Origin: Planctomycetota bacterium
GTDB lineage: Bacteria > Planctomycetota > Phycisphaerae > UBA1845 > CAIVHJ01
NCBI GenBank assembly: GCA_022573485.1
Contig: JACZTW010000080.1
Span: 1 to 12,754, forward strand
Direction: 5' to 3'
Length of the DNA: 12,754 nt
Below, piece by piece: positions 5,803-12,754 of this stretch; position 1 is the first letter of the stretch; every line of letters starts with the position of its first letter. The translations under genes were made by a program, and so were the position numbers. Below the pieces are notes generated by a model. The model worked only from the letters and a program-made list of their open reading frames with translations. It was not told the origin of the DNA and did no database searches.

Positions 5803-6114
5803 ATGTCGGCATTGGTAGAGTTTTCAATGACCCCGCTCGACAAGGGCGAATCGGTGGGTGAGCACGTCGCCCGCAGTCTGAAGATCATCGACGACAGCGG
5901 GTTGCCGTATCGGCTGAACGCGATGGGCACGGTGGTCGAGGGCGAATGGCCCGAGGTGTTCGCCGTGGTCCAGCAGTGCTACGAGCGCATGCGCGAAGAT
6001 TGCCGGCGCATTACGTGCTCGATCAAAGTGGACTGGCGGGTCGGCGGGACCGGGCGGTTGGAATCGAAGATCGCGCGGATCGAGGAGATTGTGGGTAAGG
6101 AACTGAAGAAATAG
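5803..6114 (+). CDS. MTH1187 / YkoF-type thiamine-binding protein
   Basis: This 103-aa protein matches the small MTH1187 (UPF0045) family throughout: SALVEFSMTPLDKGESV at the start, YRLNAMGTVVEGEW in the middle (residues 36-49) and a helical, charged end. These ferredoxin-like-fold proteins form oligomers, and relatives such as YkoF bind thiamine or its pyrimidine part. The cellular role of the stand-alone form is poorly defined. Length is typical. The ATG at 5803 has GGAGG at 5791-5795, 7 bases upstream. It is divergent from the oligopeptidase gene and followed after 114 bases by the acetyltransferase. There is no thiamine synthesis or transport gene nearby, and the short upstream gap has no room for a recognisable TPP riboswitch. 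Confidence 0.88.
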   Translation: MSALVEFSMTPLDKGESVGEHVARSLKIIDDSGLPYRLNAMGTVVEGEWPEVFAVVQQCYERMREDCRRITCSIKVDWRVGGTGRLESKIARIEEIVGKELKK

Positions 6115-6146
6115 GGTTGCGTTCCGCAGTGGATCTTCGTCCGCGT

Positions 6147-6174
6147 AACTGACAACTGAGAACTGACAACTGAG
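6147..6174. repeat. Two exact tandem copies of a 14-bp unit
   Basis: AACTGACAACTGAG occurs twice back to back between the thiamine-binding and acetyltransferase genes, and each unit itself contains two CAACTGA-like halves. It may be a dispersed simple repeat of this genome. No function is evident. Confidence 0.9.
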
Positions 6175-6228
6175 CACTGCTTTCGCGCTCCCCTTCGGGT
6201 CGCCGCTAAACGGTTTGAGCGTGCGGTC

Positions 6229-6693
6229 ATGAAAATCGAATATCTGGCGGACCATCCTGATCGTCTGGAGACGCTGGCGCTTTGGCACCACGAGGAATGG
6301 CACCATTTGAACCCCGGCGACACGGTCGAGAAGCGCCAGGCCCGGATGCGCGCGCATCTGGCGAAGCGGCAGATACCGACGACGTTTGTGGCGCTCGACG
6401 GCGATACGCTGCTGGGCTCGGCCTGTCTGTTGGCGGACGACATGCACCAGCATCGCGATCTGACACCGTGGCTGGCGAGCGTTTTCGTTGCACCCGAACA
6501 CCGTGGCGGGGGTGTGGGCGGTGCGCTCGTGGGGCGCGTGGTCGAGGAGGCGCGGGCCCTCGGCGTGGAAACGCTCTACCTTTATACGCCGGATCGGGAG
6601 CGCTTCTACGCCCGCATGGGCTGGTCGGCACTGGAGCGGACCGAATATATGGGCGTGAAGGTCGTCATCATGTCGATCAGGCTGACGGCATAG
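6229..6693 (+). CDS. GNAT family N-acetyltransferase
   Basis: This 154-aa protein has the GNAT acetyl-CoA-binding motif A: a beta-strand LASVFVAPEHR followed by the pyrophosphate loop RGGGVGG and helix ALVGRVVEEARALG (about residues 80-110). A strand LYLYTPDRERFYARMGW near residues 118-132 is the usual motif B, where Tyr acts in catalysis. The full length fits a single GNAT domain. The substrate cannot be told from sequence; relatives modify small molecules, drugs or protein N-termini. The start at ATG 6229 gives a normal N-terminus (MKIEYLADHPD) but has no clear Shine-Dalgarno sequence. It may be read through from the gene 114 bases upstream, or from its own promoter. Confidence 0.9.
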   Translation: MKIEYLADHPDRLETLALWHHEEWHHLNPGDTVEKRQARMRAHLAKRQIPTTFVALDGDTLLGSACLLADDMHQHRDLTPWLASVFVAPEHRGGGVGGALVGRVVEEARALGVETLYLYTPDRERFYARMGWSALERTEYMGVKVVIMSIRLTA

Positions 6694-6758
6694 CTCCGGC
6701 TGGTGCGCGACCGGCGGCACGCGGAATCGAATCGAAGATCCGCGTACACAACGTCGGG

Positions 6759-6971
6759 CTACGTGCTATGCACCAGGCTGCTGGCTTCACTTTCTGCTTC
6801 CGCCCGGTCTCCCGGAAGCAAGCATTCCCAAATGCCGTCCACCAATTCATGTTTCTGACGATCACTGAGCGGCGCACCTGTACGCTCATTCCAGAGCTGC
6901 GCGATTCTGTCAGCCGCTTCTTGCGCGAAACACTCCAAGGTGAGTTCCATGTCTTCTACATGTGCGATCAT
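6759..6971 (-). CDS. Small hypothetical protein (70 aa)
   Basis: The protein is 70 residues, acidic and mostly helical (MELTLECFAQEAADRIAQLW, SDRQKHELVDGIWECLL), with no membrane segment or signal. I do not recognise the family. Support for a real gene is the strong GGGAGG on the reverse strand (6976-6981), 4 bases before the ATG at 6971, and the absence of another convincing frame here. It is convergent with the acetyltransferase and lies downstream of the receiver gene, 153 bases away. A second possible start is the Met at residue 8 (MELTLECF). Function unknown. Confidence 0.55.
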   Translation of the reverse strand: MIAHVEDMELTLECFAQEAADRIAQLWNERTGAPLSDRQKHELVDGIWECLLPGDRAEAESEASSLVHST

Positions 6972-7021
6972 GAGTCCTCCCTGCTAATAAAGGGCCTGTC
7001 TGAAGATTCACTAACGTTCAT
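6968..7021 (-). CDS. Possible 17-aa leader peptide coupled to the 70-aa gene
   Basis: ATG 7021 opens MNVSESSDRPFISREDS and stops at TGA 6968-6970, overlapping the ATG of the next gene (ATGA arrangement). A purine-rich GGAGGGGCGGGA stretch precedes it. Five of 17 residues are Ser. It may be a translated leader, or chance. The frame also extends upstream without signs of coding. Confidence 0.2.
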   Translation of the reverse strand: MNVSESSDRPFISREDS

Positions 7022-7091
7022 TTTGTATCCCGCCCCTCCTGCAACCGTGGATGTTCTTTGCGCCAAGCGTACGCCACGGACGGACCCTCGA

Positions 7092-7113
7092 GCCAGGCCG
7101 CCGCCAGGCCGCC
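7092..7113. repeat. Exact 11-bp tandem duplication
   Basis: GCCAGGCCGCC occurs twice in direct succession, just downstream of the receiver gene stop (7125). It is likely a local slippage duplication in non-coding DNA. Confidence 0.85.
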
Positions 7114-7124
7114 CTCTTCCTAGC

Positions 7125-7583
7125 TCAAAGGGCTGCGTCGGCAGGGGCATGCGGCGTCGGTTCAGCCTCGGTGTATTCAAGTCGCGCCCATCGCCGTGAT
7201 CGTTCCAATGCCTCACTTACGGCTGCCGGTATGCAGGCCAGGTCATGCACCTTACTGAGCAGGTCAGTCGCGCCCGCGACGCGTGACGAAATCAGTTTCT
7301 CGGATGCATTGCCGGTGGTCAGCATGATCACTTGAATCAATGGATCGAGTTCCCTGATGCGCTTCGCCAATTCAACTCCGCTCATTTCCGGCATGTCGAT
7401 GTCGGAGACGACAACTCGATATCGGCCGGTCGCGAGTTTCTCAAGTGCGTCGCGCGGGCCACAGGCTATGTCGGCGTGAATCCCGGCGTTACGCAGCTGA
7501 AGGCGGACGAGGTCCAGGACGGACTCATCATCGTCGACAAGGAGAGTTGTCGTGGTGTCTTCGCTTGGTGTGGCCAGATCCAT
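7125..7583 (-). CDS. Stand-alone receiver (CheY-like) response regulator
   Basis: The 152-aa protein is a single receiver domain. It has the acidic pocket D17-D19 (LLVDDDES), the phospho-acceptor D61 in VVSDIDMPEMSG, T89 in IMLTTGN and K111. The residue after this Lys is Val where most receivers have Pro. After about residue 130 there is a short tail rich in Ala and Pro with no output domain, so signalling must go through protein contact. ATG 7583 is preceded by GGGAG at a normal distance. It is the third - strand gene after the PAS kinase and FixJ-type regulator, 111 bases beyond the latter, and may be phosphorylated by the same kinase; that link is inference. Confidence 0.9.
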   Translation of the reverse strand: MDLATPSEDTTTTLLVDDDESVLDLVRLQLRNAGIHADIACGPRDALEKLATGRYRVVVSDIDMPEMSGVELAKRIRELDPLIQVIMLTTGNASEKLISSRVAGATDLLSKVHDLACIPAAVSEALERSRRWARLEYTEAEPTPHAPADAAL

Positions 7584-7681
7584 GCCGCTCCCGTTCGATT
7601 TTTATAGGACGCTTGGCGACCCAATATCACCATCGTCGCAGTCGCTATTAACTAGATCGAACAACGGACAAGAAATATGAA

Positions 7682-7697
7682 TAGGGTATTTCCCCTA
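7682..7697. repeat. Short inverted repeat at the end of the FixJ-type gene
   Basis: TAGGG-TATTTC-CCCTA has 5-bp perfect arms with a 6-base loop, overlapping the stop codon of the regulator. It lacks a T-run and is too weak to call a terminator. It could be a protein-binding site or chance. Confidence 0.3.
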
Positions 7698-8321
7698 GTC
7701 GTATTGGATGTCGTTCTGATGGGGCTGGGCGCGCAGCGCAATCTTGACGAGTTCCGCCACGCTGTCGGCTCTGAGCTTCGTCTTGCCGCGCGAGCGGTGG
7801 ACCTCGACCGTTTTCTCGCTGATTCCCAAGCGCGCCGCGATCTGCTTGTTGCCCAGGCCTTCAACGATGAGATCCATGACTTCCCGCTCCCGCGGTGTCA
7901 ACAGTGCGATCCGGGCAATCGCTTCATCTCGCTTGGCCGATTCCCGTCGAATCCGGCGATCGTACTCTATGGCGTCGTTGATCCGATCCAACAGGCCCTG
8001 TTCGTTATAGGGCTTCTCGATGACGTCGAAGGCGCCGTCCTTCATGGCCTGCACCGCCATGGCCACATCACCATGGCCTGTGAAGACGATGATCGGAATG
8101 GAAATGTTGCGCGACTTGAAGTCCTGATGCAGTTCCAGGCCGTTCATTCCCGGCATGCGAACATCGAGAAGCACGCAGCCCGGTTGAGCGGGATCGAATT
8201 CAGCCAGAAAATTCTGGGCGGACTCGAACAATGCCACCGTCAGACCGACAGACTCAAGCAGCCAGCACAGCGATTTCAGCAAACTCGGATCATCATCTAC
8301 AACATGAACGACTGGTTCCAT
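7695..8321 (-). CDS. FixJ-family response regulator (receiver plus LuxR-type HTH)
   Basis: The 208-aa protein has an N-terminal receiver (residues 1-120: acidic pocket D9-D11, phospho-acceptor D53 in LLDVRMPGMNG, T81, and K103-P104) and a C-terminal LuxR/FixJ-type helix-turn-helix (about 140-200: LTPREREVMDLIVEGLGNKQ, then ISEKTVEVHRSR). Phosphorylation would allow dimer formation and DNA binding. The PAS-rich kinase immediately upstream on the same strand is the obvious partner, as in FixL-FixJ pairs. The 356-base gap between them is long, so the regulator may have its own promoter. ATG 8321 gives a typical N-terminus (MEPVVHVVDDD) but has no clear ribosome binding site. The genes controlled are not evident in the window. 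Confidence 0.93.
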   Translation of the reverse strand: MEPVVHVVDDDPSLLKSLCWLLESVGLTVALFESAQNFLAEFDPAQPGCVLLDVRMPGMNGLELHQDFKSRNISIPIIVFTGHGDVAMAVQAMKDGAFDVIEKPYNEQGLLDRINDAIEYDRRIRRESAKRDEAIARIALLTPREREVMDLIVEGLGNKQIAARLGISEKTVEVHRSRGKTKLRADSVAELVKIALRAQPHQNDIQYD

Positions 8322-8549
8322 TTGCTACGATCCGTGTTCCAGATCGCCCCGCTCCAAACTGCTTGCGGCAAGACCATCATAGTACGCCATGCTCATCGCC
8401 ACGTCACGAGTTAGATTTGCACCCCGCATGAGGGGTTGTGCTTAGCACTGATTGCGTATGGGCGAAAATGGATCGGGTTGTTGATGATCATCGGAACTGC
8501 TAGACCGGCCTCAATCGGGAACCGGGAGAATCTCCCCTGCGTGAGGCCT

Positions 8550-8573
8550 CGCGCGGGCTCCCGACAAGTCGGG
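8550..8573 (-). repeat. Dispersed hairpin repeat, copy 2
   Basis: The block is identical over 24 bases to 3447-3470, including the CCCGACAAGTCGGG hairpin at 8560-8573, with partial similarity outside. It lies about 105 bases beyond the kinase stop in the same orientation relative to the upstream gene as copy 1. Confidence 0.8.
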
Positions 8574-8653
8574 ATTTCATTCCGCCGGCGGCTCCTTGTT
8601 TCGGTCGCTATTCAAACATCAATCAGTTGCGATGGCATGATCGATTCTACAAA

Positions 8654-8671
8654 GTGACATATTCATGTCAC
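8654..8671 (-). terminator. Hairpin just after the kinase stop codon
   Basis: GTGACAT-ATTC-ATGTCAC forms perfect 7-bp arms with a 4-base loop, 6 bases beyond the kinase stop on the reverse strand, followed there by TTTG. The stem is AT-rich and the T-run is short, so it is a weak terminator candidate; a symmetric regulator site is the alternative. Confidence 0.35.
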
Positions 8672-8677
8672 CTCAAT

Positions 8678-9895
8678 TCACGCTTCCCAGCGTCGAGGCA
8701 ATGAGAAATGGAAGGTACATCCTCCATCGGCGTTGTTTGTCACCTCGAGGTGGCCGCCGTGGGCTTCAATAATGGTCCGGCTGATCGCCAGACCCATGCC
8801 TGTTCCGTCTTCCCTCGTGGTATAGAAAGCCTCAAAGACGCTGTCCGGATCCACTTCTCCAAGACCGCAGCCTGTATCATGGACGAATATGGTCATGCAA
8901 TCATGATTGTCCGTAGTCGCGCCGACGGTGAGGCGTCGGTGCTTCATCTCCGTCTCGTTCATGGCCTCGATGCTGTTGCGTAGCAGGTTGATCAGCACCT
9001 GCTGTAGCTGGATTCGATCACCCTGCAGCGTCGGCATGTGCTCCTCGACCTCCAGCCGCATCTGAATGCCCTGCTGCTGCAAGTCATGGCGCATCAAGTC
9101 CAGCACCTGTCGTATCAACTCAGCAATGTCGATGTTCGTCCGCGCCGGCTCGCGCTTTTGAACGAAGCGTCTTATTCTCTTGATGATCTCGCCCGCGCGC
9201 TGCGCTTCACTCGAGGCGTCGTTGAGCACTGCCACCAACTCCTGCAGATCAGGCCGGCCGGCCTTGATTCGCTTGACGCAACCACTCGTGTAGTTGACGA
9301 TCGAAGCCAGCGGTTGGTTCAGCTCGTGTGCCAATTCCGTGGCCATCTCGCCCATGGTACTCAGTCGAGACAAGTGTGCGAGTTCATCCTGGTGCTTTCG
9401 GATCTGCTCCGCAGCCAGCTTGCGCTCGGTAACGTCGTACTTGACGGCCACGAAGTTGGTGATCTTCCCATGCTCGTCACGGACCGGTGAGATGGATTCC
9501 TCTTCCTCGTAGAGCGTCCCGTCCTTCTTTTTGTTGATGAACGTCCCCGTCCACACCTGGCCGCGCTTGATCGTGTCCCAGAGTTCCTTGTAGAACGCTC
9601 GATCATGCTTGCCACTCTTGAGAATCCGCATGTTTTGACCAATGGCTTCGGAAGGCGGGTAGCCGGTCATTCGCTCGAACGCTGGGTTGACGTACTCGAC
9701 GGTCCCGTCCGGGTCCGTGATGACCACGGCCTCGACAAGCTCATCGATGGCCGTGACCAAACGGGTGCGCTCCGCCTCGGCGCGCCGGCGCGCCGTGATG
9801 TCCGTGATCACGGAGACGAAACCCGTGAGCCTGCCATCGTCCGCGTGTTTGCGATTCCAGTCGACTTGTACATCGAGCAGGCACCCGTCCCGCAA
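8678..9895 (-). CDS. PAS-PAS histidine kinase, C-terminal part after an in-frame stop
   Basis: This 405-aa reading from TTG 9895 continues, in the same frame, the N-terminal part beyond the TAG at 9911-9913. Residues 1-40 are the end of a PAS domain, about 45-165 a complete PAS domain with its PAC tail (YDVTERKLAAEQ), and 170-400 the kinase core: phospho-acceptor His190 (ELAHELNQPLAS), N box (NLLRNSIEAM, N307), G1 (HDTGCGLG), F box (FEAFYTT) and G2 (GTGMGLAIS). The H-box type resembles FixL-like kinases that pair with FixJ regulators, and such a regulator follows. TTG 9895 has no ribosome binding site, and starting there would cut a PAS domain in half, so a natural independent start is doubtful. 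I read this as part of one gene of at least 1359 codons. The catalytic residues are intact. Confidence 0.9.
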   Translation of the reverse strand: MRDGCLLDVQVDWNRKHADDGRLTGFVSVITDITARRRAEAERTRLVTAIDELVEAVVITDPDGTVEYVNPAFERMTGYPPSEAIGQNMRILKSGKHDRAFYKELWDTIKRGQVWTGTFINKKKDGTLYEEEESISPVRDEHGKITNFVAVKYDVTERKLAAEQIRKHQDELAHLSRLSTMGEMATELAHELNQPLASIVNYTSGCVKRIKAGRPDLQELVAVLNDASSEAQRAGEIIKRIRRFVQKREPARTNIDIAELIRQVLDLMRHDLQQQGIQMRLEVEEHMPTLQGDRIQLQQVLINLLRNSIEAMNETEMKHRRLTVGATTDNHDCMTIFVHDTGCGLGEVDPDSVFEAFYTTREDGTGMGLAISRTIIEAHGGHLEVTNNADGGCTFHFSLPRRWEA

Positions 9896-9910
9896 CGTGA
9901 TTTGTCCGAT

Positions 9911-9913
9911 CTA
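9911..9913 (-). other. In-frame TAG splitting the PAS kinase gene
   Basis: The reverse strand reads SDQSAPTTP-TAG-IGQITLRDG with no change of frame. Both sides belong to the same PAS domain: the FSSPGNDRLKGY half lies before it and the LLDVQVDWN ... VITDITARRRAE half after it. One base change from a sense codon (for example TAC, TGG, CAG or AAG) would explain it. Confidence 0.9.
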
Positions 9914-12754
9914 CGGCGTGGTGGGCGCGGACTGATCGCTGACGAGTCGTCTCACCCGGCGCTGGAGCTCACGAGCGGCCTTTTCGGAGGCAGAACAGTC
10001 CCAGATCTTCTGCCCCACGACCTCCCCGAGATCATAGCCTTTCAGGCGATCGTTTCCCGGGGAACTGAACGTGATGGTGCCGTTCAAGTCGCATTCCTCG
10101 ATGCCGTGCGGCAGGGCATCGATCAGCTCACGATAGCGGCGATCACTCAAACGCAACGCTTCCTCGACACGCTCACGCTTTGTAATGTCCTGAACCGCAC
10201 AGCTCACGCCAACCACGGCTCCGTCGTCGGCCACAACGGGGTAGTAATTGTGCTGGAAGACGCGTTTCCGGCCTGGGTCCGCCGGAGTCTCGGCTTCGAC
10301 GGTTCCCTCGACAATGGGCTCGCCGGTTTCCAGCACGTGCCGAAGTTGCAATTCGGCCCCCGCCGCAACCTCGGGAAGCACCTCCCTGATCGTTCGCCCC
10401 AGGTGTCCTTCGACGCTGGTTCCATTGAGCTTAGCAAGCCACTCATTGATGAAGACGTAGCGCAGTTCACGATCGAGGAAGCAGAGCCCGACCGGTACCT
10501 CGAACAAGCCGTCGAGAACACTACGAAGGCGACGCTCACTCTCCCGCAAAGCCCCCTCAGCCTGCCTGCGCTCGGTGATGTCGCGCATGAAACAGTGGTG
10601 CCCTGTTGGGGCGCCCTGTTTGTCGGTCATCTTTACCATGAGCACGTGCTTGAAGAACGTCGTCGCGTCCTTCCTTACCCCTCGTGCCTCAAATTCCCCT
10701 TTGCCTTCCAGGAGCATACGCTCGTAGGCTTGGAGCGCAACGGCGTGATCCTCAGGATGAACAGTCTGTTTCCAATCGCTCCCAATCAATTCGTCGGACC
10801 GATAGCCCACCATGCCGGCGTAGATCTCGTTGACCTCGACATAGCGGCCGCTGAGGTCCAGGCGCGCAATCCCGGGCATCGCGTTGGCCAGCGCCATGTT
10901 CATTTCTTTGAGCGCTTCATCCGCCCGTTTGCGCATCGTGATGTCCTCGGAAATGCCGGCCATGCGGTAAACTGTTTCGCTCGAATCGCGAATGGGAAAC
11001 GCGCGATCGTGAATCCAGCGCGTCTCACCATCCGGCCGGGCGATGCGGTATTCGACGTCATAGAGCCCGCGCGCCGCATCGCGCTCGAAGGCCTCTACCA
11101 CGCGCGCCCGATCATCCGCATGGATCGAGTCGGCCCAGCTCCGCGGGCTTGCACGGAGGCTCGCACACGTTCGGCCCCAGATGTGCTCGTACGCCGGACT
11201 AACGTACAGGATCTCTCGTGTGGTCCAGTCGGTGAGCCAGGACGCCTCGGCCAGATGGTCGGTCAGTTGTCGGAAACGCAGCTCGCTCTCTCGTAGGGCC
11301 TCCTCGGCGCTCCTGCGCCCGGTGATGTCCTCTGCCAAGCCGACGATGCGAGACACCGCACTTTCTCCATTTCGAATGGGAAAGGCCCGGTCGCGAATCC
11401 ATGTGGTGCTGCCGTCATCGTGGACGATCTGGTATTCTTCTTCAACATAAACACCGGCCTCGGCGCCCCGAGCAAAGGATTCCGCAACGCGCGCCTTGTC
11501 ATCGGGATGGATGTTCTCGATCCAGCTATGACGGTCTTTGTATAAGCTGCGGCATGAGCGGCGAAAGACCGTTTCATAGGCGGGGCTGACATACAGGAGC
11601 GTTCGATTCACCCAATCGGTGAGCCAGAACACGTGGTCGATGTTCTCAGCCAATTGCCGAAACCGCAGCTCGCTCTCACGCAGGGCCTCCTCGGCTTGCT
11701 TTCCTGCGGTGATATCTCGCGAGATGCCGAATGTCCCGATGGTCCGCCCGTCGTCGCTGCGCAGAGGGACTTTGGTGGTTGAAACCCATGTCGTGCGCCC
11801 GTCGGGCCACACTTCCCGTTCTTCCTTGGCCACGAGCGATTGGCCGGAACGCATCACCCGCTGCTCGTCTTCGGACGTTCGGCGCGCATGCTCCTCTCCG
11901 AAGAAGTCGCCGTCGTTTTTGCCGATCGCTTCCGCCGGGCTGTCGAGCCCGAAATACTCAGCCATGGCCTGGTTGATCCGTGTGAAGCGGCTCTGCGTAT
12001 CCTTGAAGTAGATGTTGTCGGGCATATGATCCATCAGCGCGTGCAGTAGTGAGCGCTCATGATCCCGGGCTCGCTCCGCCCGCTTGCGGTCGCTGATGTC
12101 CTCCTGAACGGTAAGCCAGACCGAGCCGTACTTCGAGTGTTCGAATGTTGAGACGTGAACGCGGCACCAGAACTCGGTGCCGTCTTTCTTGACATTCAAA
12201 ACCTCACCGCTCCAACTTCCTTCTGTCTGCACGCCCTTGATGATCTCGGCGGCCGTTTCTTCCGGGCGTTTGTCGCCGAGGGCGTTTAATACTGTGAAAT
12301 GTTGTCCGATCAGCTCGCCCCGACCGTAACCGAAGATTGTGTCGAAGCGCTCGTTCGTGTACACAAGGGTCCCGTCGTCCACGCGGATCAAGTTGATGCC
12401 CTCGGCCATGTGGTCGGCGATTTTCGCTGACAGCCGCAATTCCTCCTCCGCCCGCTTGCGCTCGGTGATGTCACTGACGACGCTGACGATGCCGATGGCT
12501 TTTCCCGCATCGTCCTTCAGAAGAGAGACAGTGTGTTCGGTGGGGAATACTTCGCCGTTTTTCCTCTTGAGTTCGAATTCGAGGCACGCGGTTTCGCTGC
12601 GTTCGAAAGCCTCCTGGATTCGCTTTCCGAATTCCAGGTAGTGCTCATGGTCGACGTGTAGAATCTCGGTAGAATGGTTAGCCAGCTCATCCTTCGAGTA
12701 CCCGAACGTCCTCTCGGCCGCGGCATTGACATTAACAAGATGCCTGTCTGCGGT
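9911..12754 (-). CDS. Multi-PAS sensor, N-terminal part of the histidine kinase (right-edge partial)
   Basis: The frame is open from the right edge (12754) to TAG 9911-9913, about 947 codons, with no start inside the window that fits the N-terminus. A start at TTG 12439 would fall between PAS domains. It consists of PAS repeats, each ending in a PAC-type DIT-R-x-AE linker: one cut by the edge (12754-12440), then units at about 12439-12065, 12049-11684, 11675-11306, 11285-10925, 10910-10550, 10532-10175, and the first half of an eighth from 10160. Two consecutive units share long similar stretches (ALRESELRFRQL, RDRAFPIR or HDRAFPIR), showing internal duplication. PAS domains sense small ligands, redox or light; no transmembrane segment appears in the visible part, so sensing here is probably cytoplasmic. 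Ligands are unknown. Confidence 0.88.
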   Translation of the reverse strand, partial: TADRHLVNVNAAAERTFGYSKDELANHSTEILHVDHEHYLEFGKRIQEAFERSETACLEFELKRKNGEVFPTEHTVSLLKDDAGKAIGIVSVVSDITERKRAEEELRLSAKIADHMAEGINLIRVDDGTLVYTNERFDTIFGYGRGELIGQHFTVLNALGDKRPEETAAEIIKGVQTEGSWSGEVLNVKKDGTEFWCRVHVSTFEHSKYGSVWLTVQEDISDRKRAERARDHERSLLHALMDHMPDNIYFKDTQSRFTRINQAMAEYFGLDSPAEAIGKNDGDFFGEEHARRTSEDEQRVMRSGQSLVAKEEREVWPDGRTTWVSTTKVPLRSDDGRTIGTFGISRDITAGKQAEEALRESELRFRQLAENIDHVFWLTDWVNRTLLYVSPAYETVFRRSCRSLYKDRHSWIENIHPDDKARVAESFARGAEAGVYVEEEYQIVHDDGSTTWIRDRAFPIRNGESAVSRIVGLAEDITGRRSAEEALRESELRFRQLTDHLAEASWLTDWTTREILYVSPAYEHIWGRTCASLRASPRSWADSIHADDRARVVEAFERDAARGLYDVEYRIARPDGETRWIHDRAFPIRDSSETVYRMAGISEDITMRKRADEALKEMNMALANAMPGIARLDLSGRYVEVNEIYAGMVGYRSDELIGSDWKQTVHPEDHAVALQAYERMLLEGKGEFEARGVRKDATTFFKHVLMVKMTDKQGAPTGHHCFMRDITERRQAEGALRESERRLRSVLDGLFEVPVGLCFLDRELRYVFINEWLAKLNGTSVEGHLGRTIREVLPEVAAGAELQLRHVLETGEPIVEGTVEAETPADPGRKRVFQHNYYPVVADDGAVVGVSCAVQDITKRERVEEALRLSDRRYRELIDALPHGIEECDLNGTITFSSPGNDRLKGYDLGEVVGQKIWDCSASEKAARELQRRVRRLVSDQSAPTTP

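Larger units (their letters stand above)
8322..8677. other. 356-bp intergenic region between kinase and FixJ-type regulator
   Basis: No convincing gene is seen. From the kinase stop leftwards it holds a hairpin (8654-8671), a copy of the dispersed hairpin repeat (8550-8573) and, about 90 bases before the regulator start, an imperfect palindrome CCCCGCATGAGGGG (8421-8434) that could be an operator for the regulator gene. Promoter elements could not be assigned with confidence. Confidence 0.6.

Noticed and set aside
6147..6174. CRISPR-like repeats
   Set aside because: There are only two units of 14 bp with no spacers.
5824..6720. 298-codon open frame on the - strand across the thiamine-binding and acetyltransferase genes
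   Set aside because: Both + strand genes have clear family motifs; the antisense product is rich in His, Arg and Pro and unlike a protein.
9893..9936. Frameshift between two kinase genes
   Set aside because: Codon counting shows both parts are in the same frame; the only break is the TAG at 9911-9913.
9605..11296. 563-codon open frame on the + strand
   Set aside because: It is antisense to the PAS kinase, whose frame shows many recognisable domains. The + strand product has no domain features and arises from codon bias.

Overview
The window reads as chromosomal DNA of a Gram-negative bacterium with moderately GC-rich, reverse-strand-biased coding. Planctomycetota is my best guess, from the mix of a secreted prolyl oligopeptidase, a very large multi-PAS kinase, many degraded restriction genes and short dispersed GC-rich repeats. 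That assignment is an inference from gene style, not a match.

Left (1-1480, + strand): the end of a compact restriction-type module. It holds the tail of an unidentified protein, an 83-aa unknown protein, a winged-helix/HNH endonuclease and a Vsr mismatch endonuclease, all tightly spaced or overlapping. Vsr repairs T:G mismatches left by deaminated 5-methylcytosine, so a cytosine methyltransferase is expected just left of the window.

Middle (1481-3506, - strand): a defence-island graveyard. It contains the first 82 codons of a type ISP restriction-modification enzyme, cut exactly where the Vsr gene stops; a stray copy of the 3' end of the neighbouring prolyl oligopeptidase gene; a wrecked helicase with a Walker A motif; an apparently intact HepT/MntA toxin-antitoxin pair; and a frameshifted remnant that may be the tail of a DNA methyltransferase. 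The 1942-3506 block lies between two direct copies of about 168 bp (the end of the oligopeptidase gene plus its downstream flank), resembling an element integrated into the 3' end of a gene.

Centre (3540-6971): housekeeping or accessory genes. These are a full prolyl oligopeptidase with a lipoprotein-like signal (-), a divergent thiamine-binding MTH1187/YkoF-type protein (+), a GNAT acetyltransferase (+) and a small unknown protein with a strong ribosome binding site (-).

Right (7125-12754, - strand): a signalling locus. A giant PAS-repeat histidine kinase (at least nine PAS units, running off the right edge) is followed downstream by a FixJ-type response regulator and a stand-alone receiver protein. 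The kinase frame is open from the right edge to its stop except for one in-frame TAG at 9911-9913 inside a PAS domain. There is no frameshift, so this is either a fresh nonsense mutation, a sequence error, or readthrough. No RNA genes, CRISPR arrays or transposases were seen.
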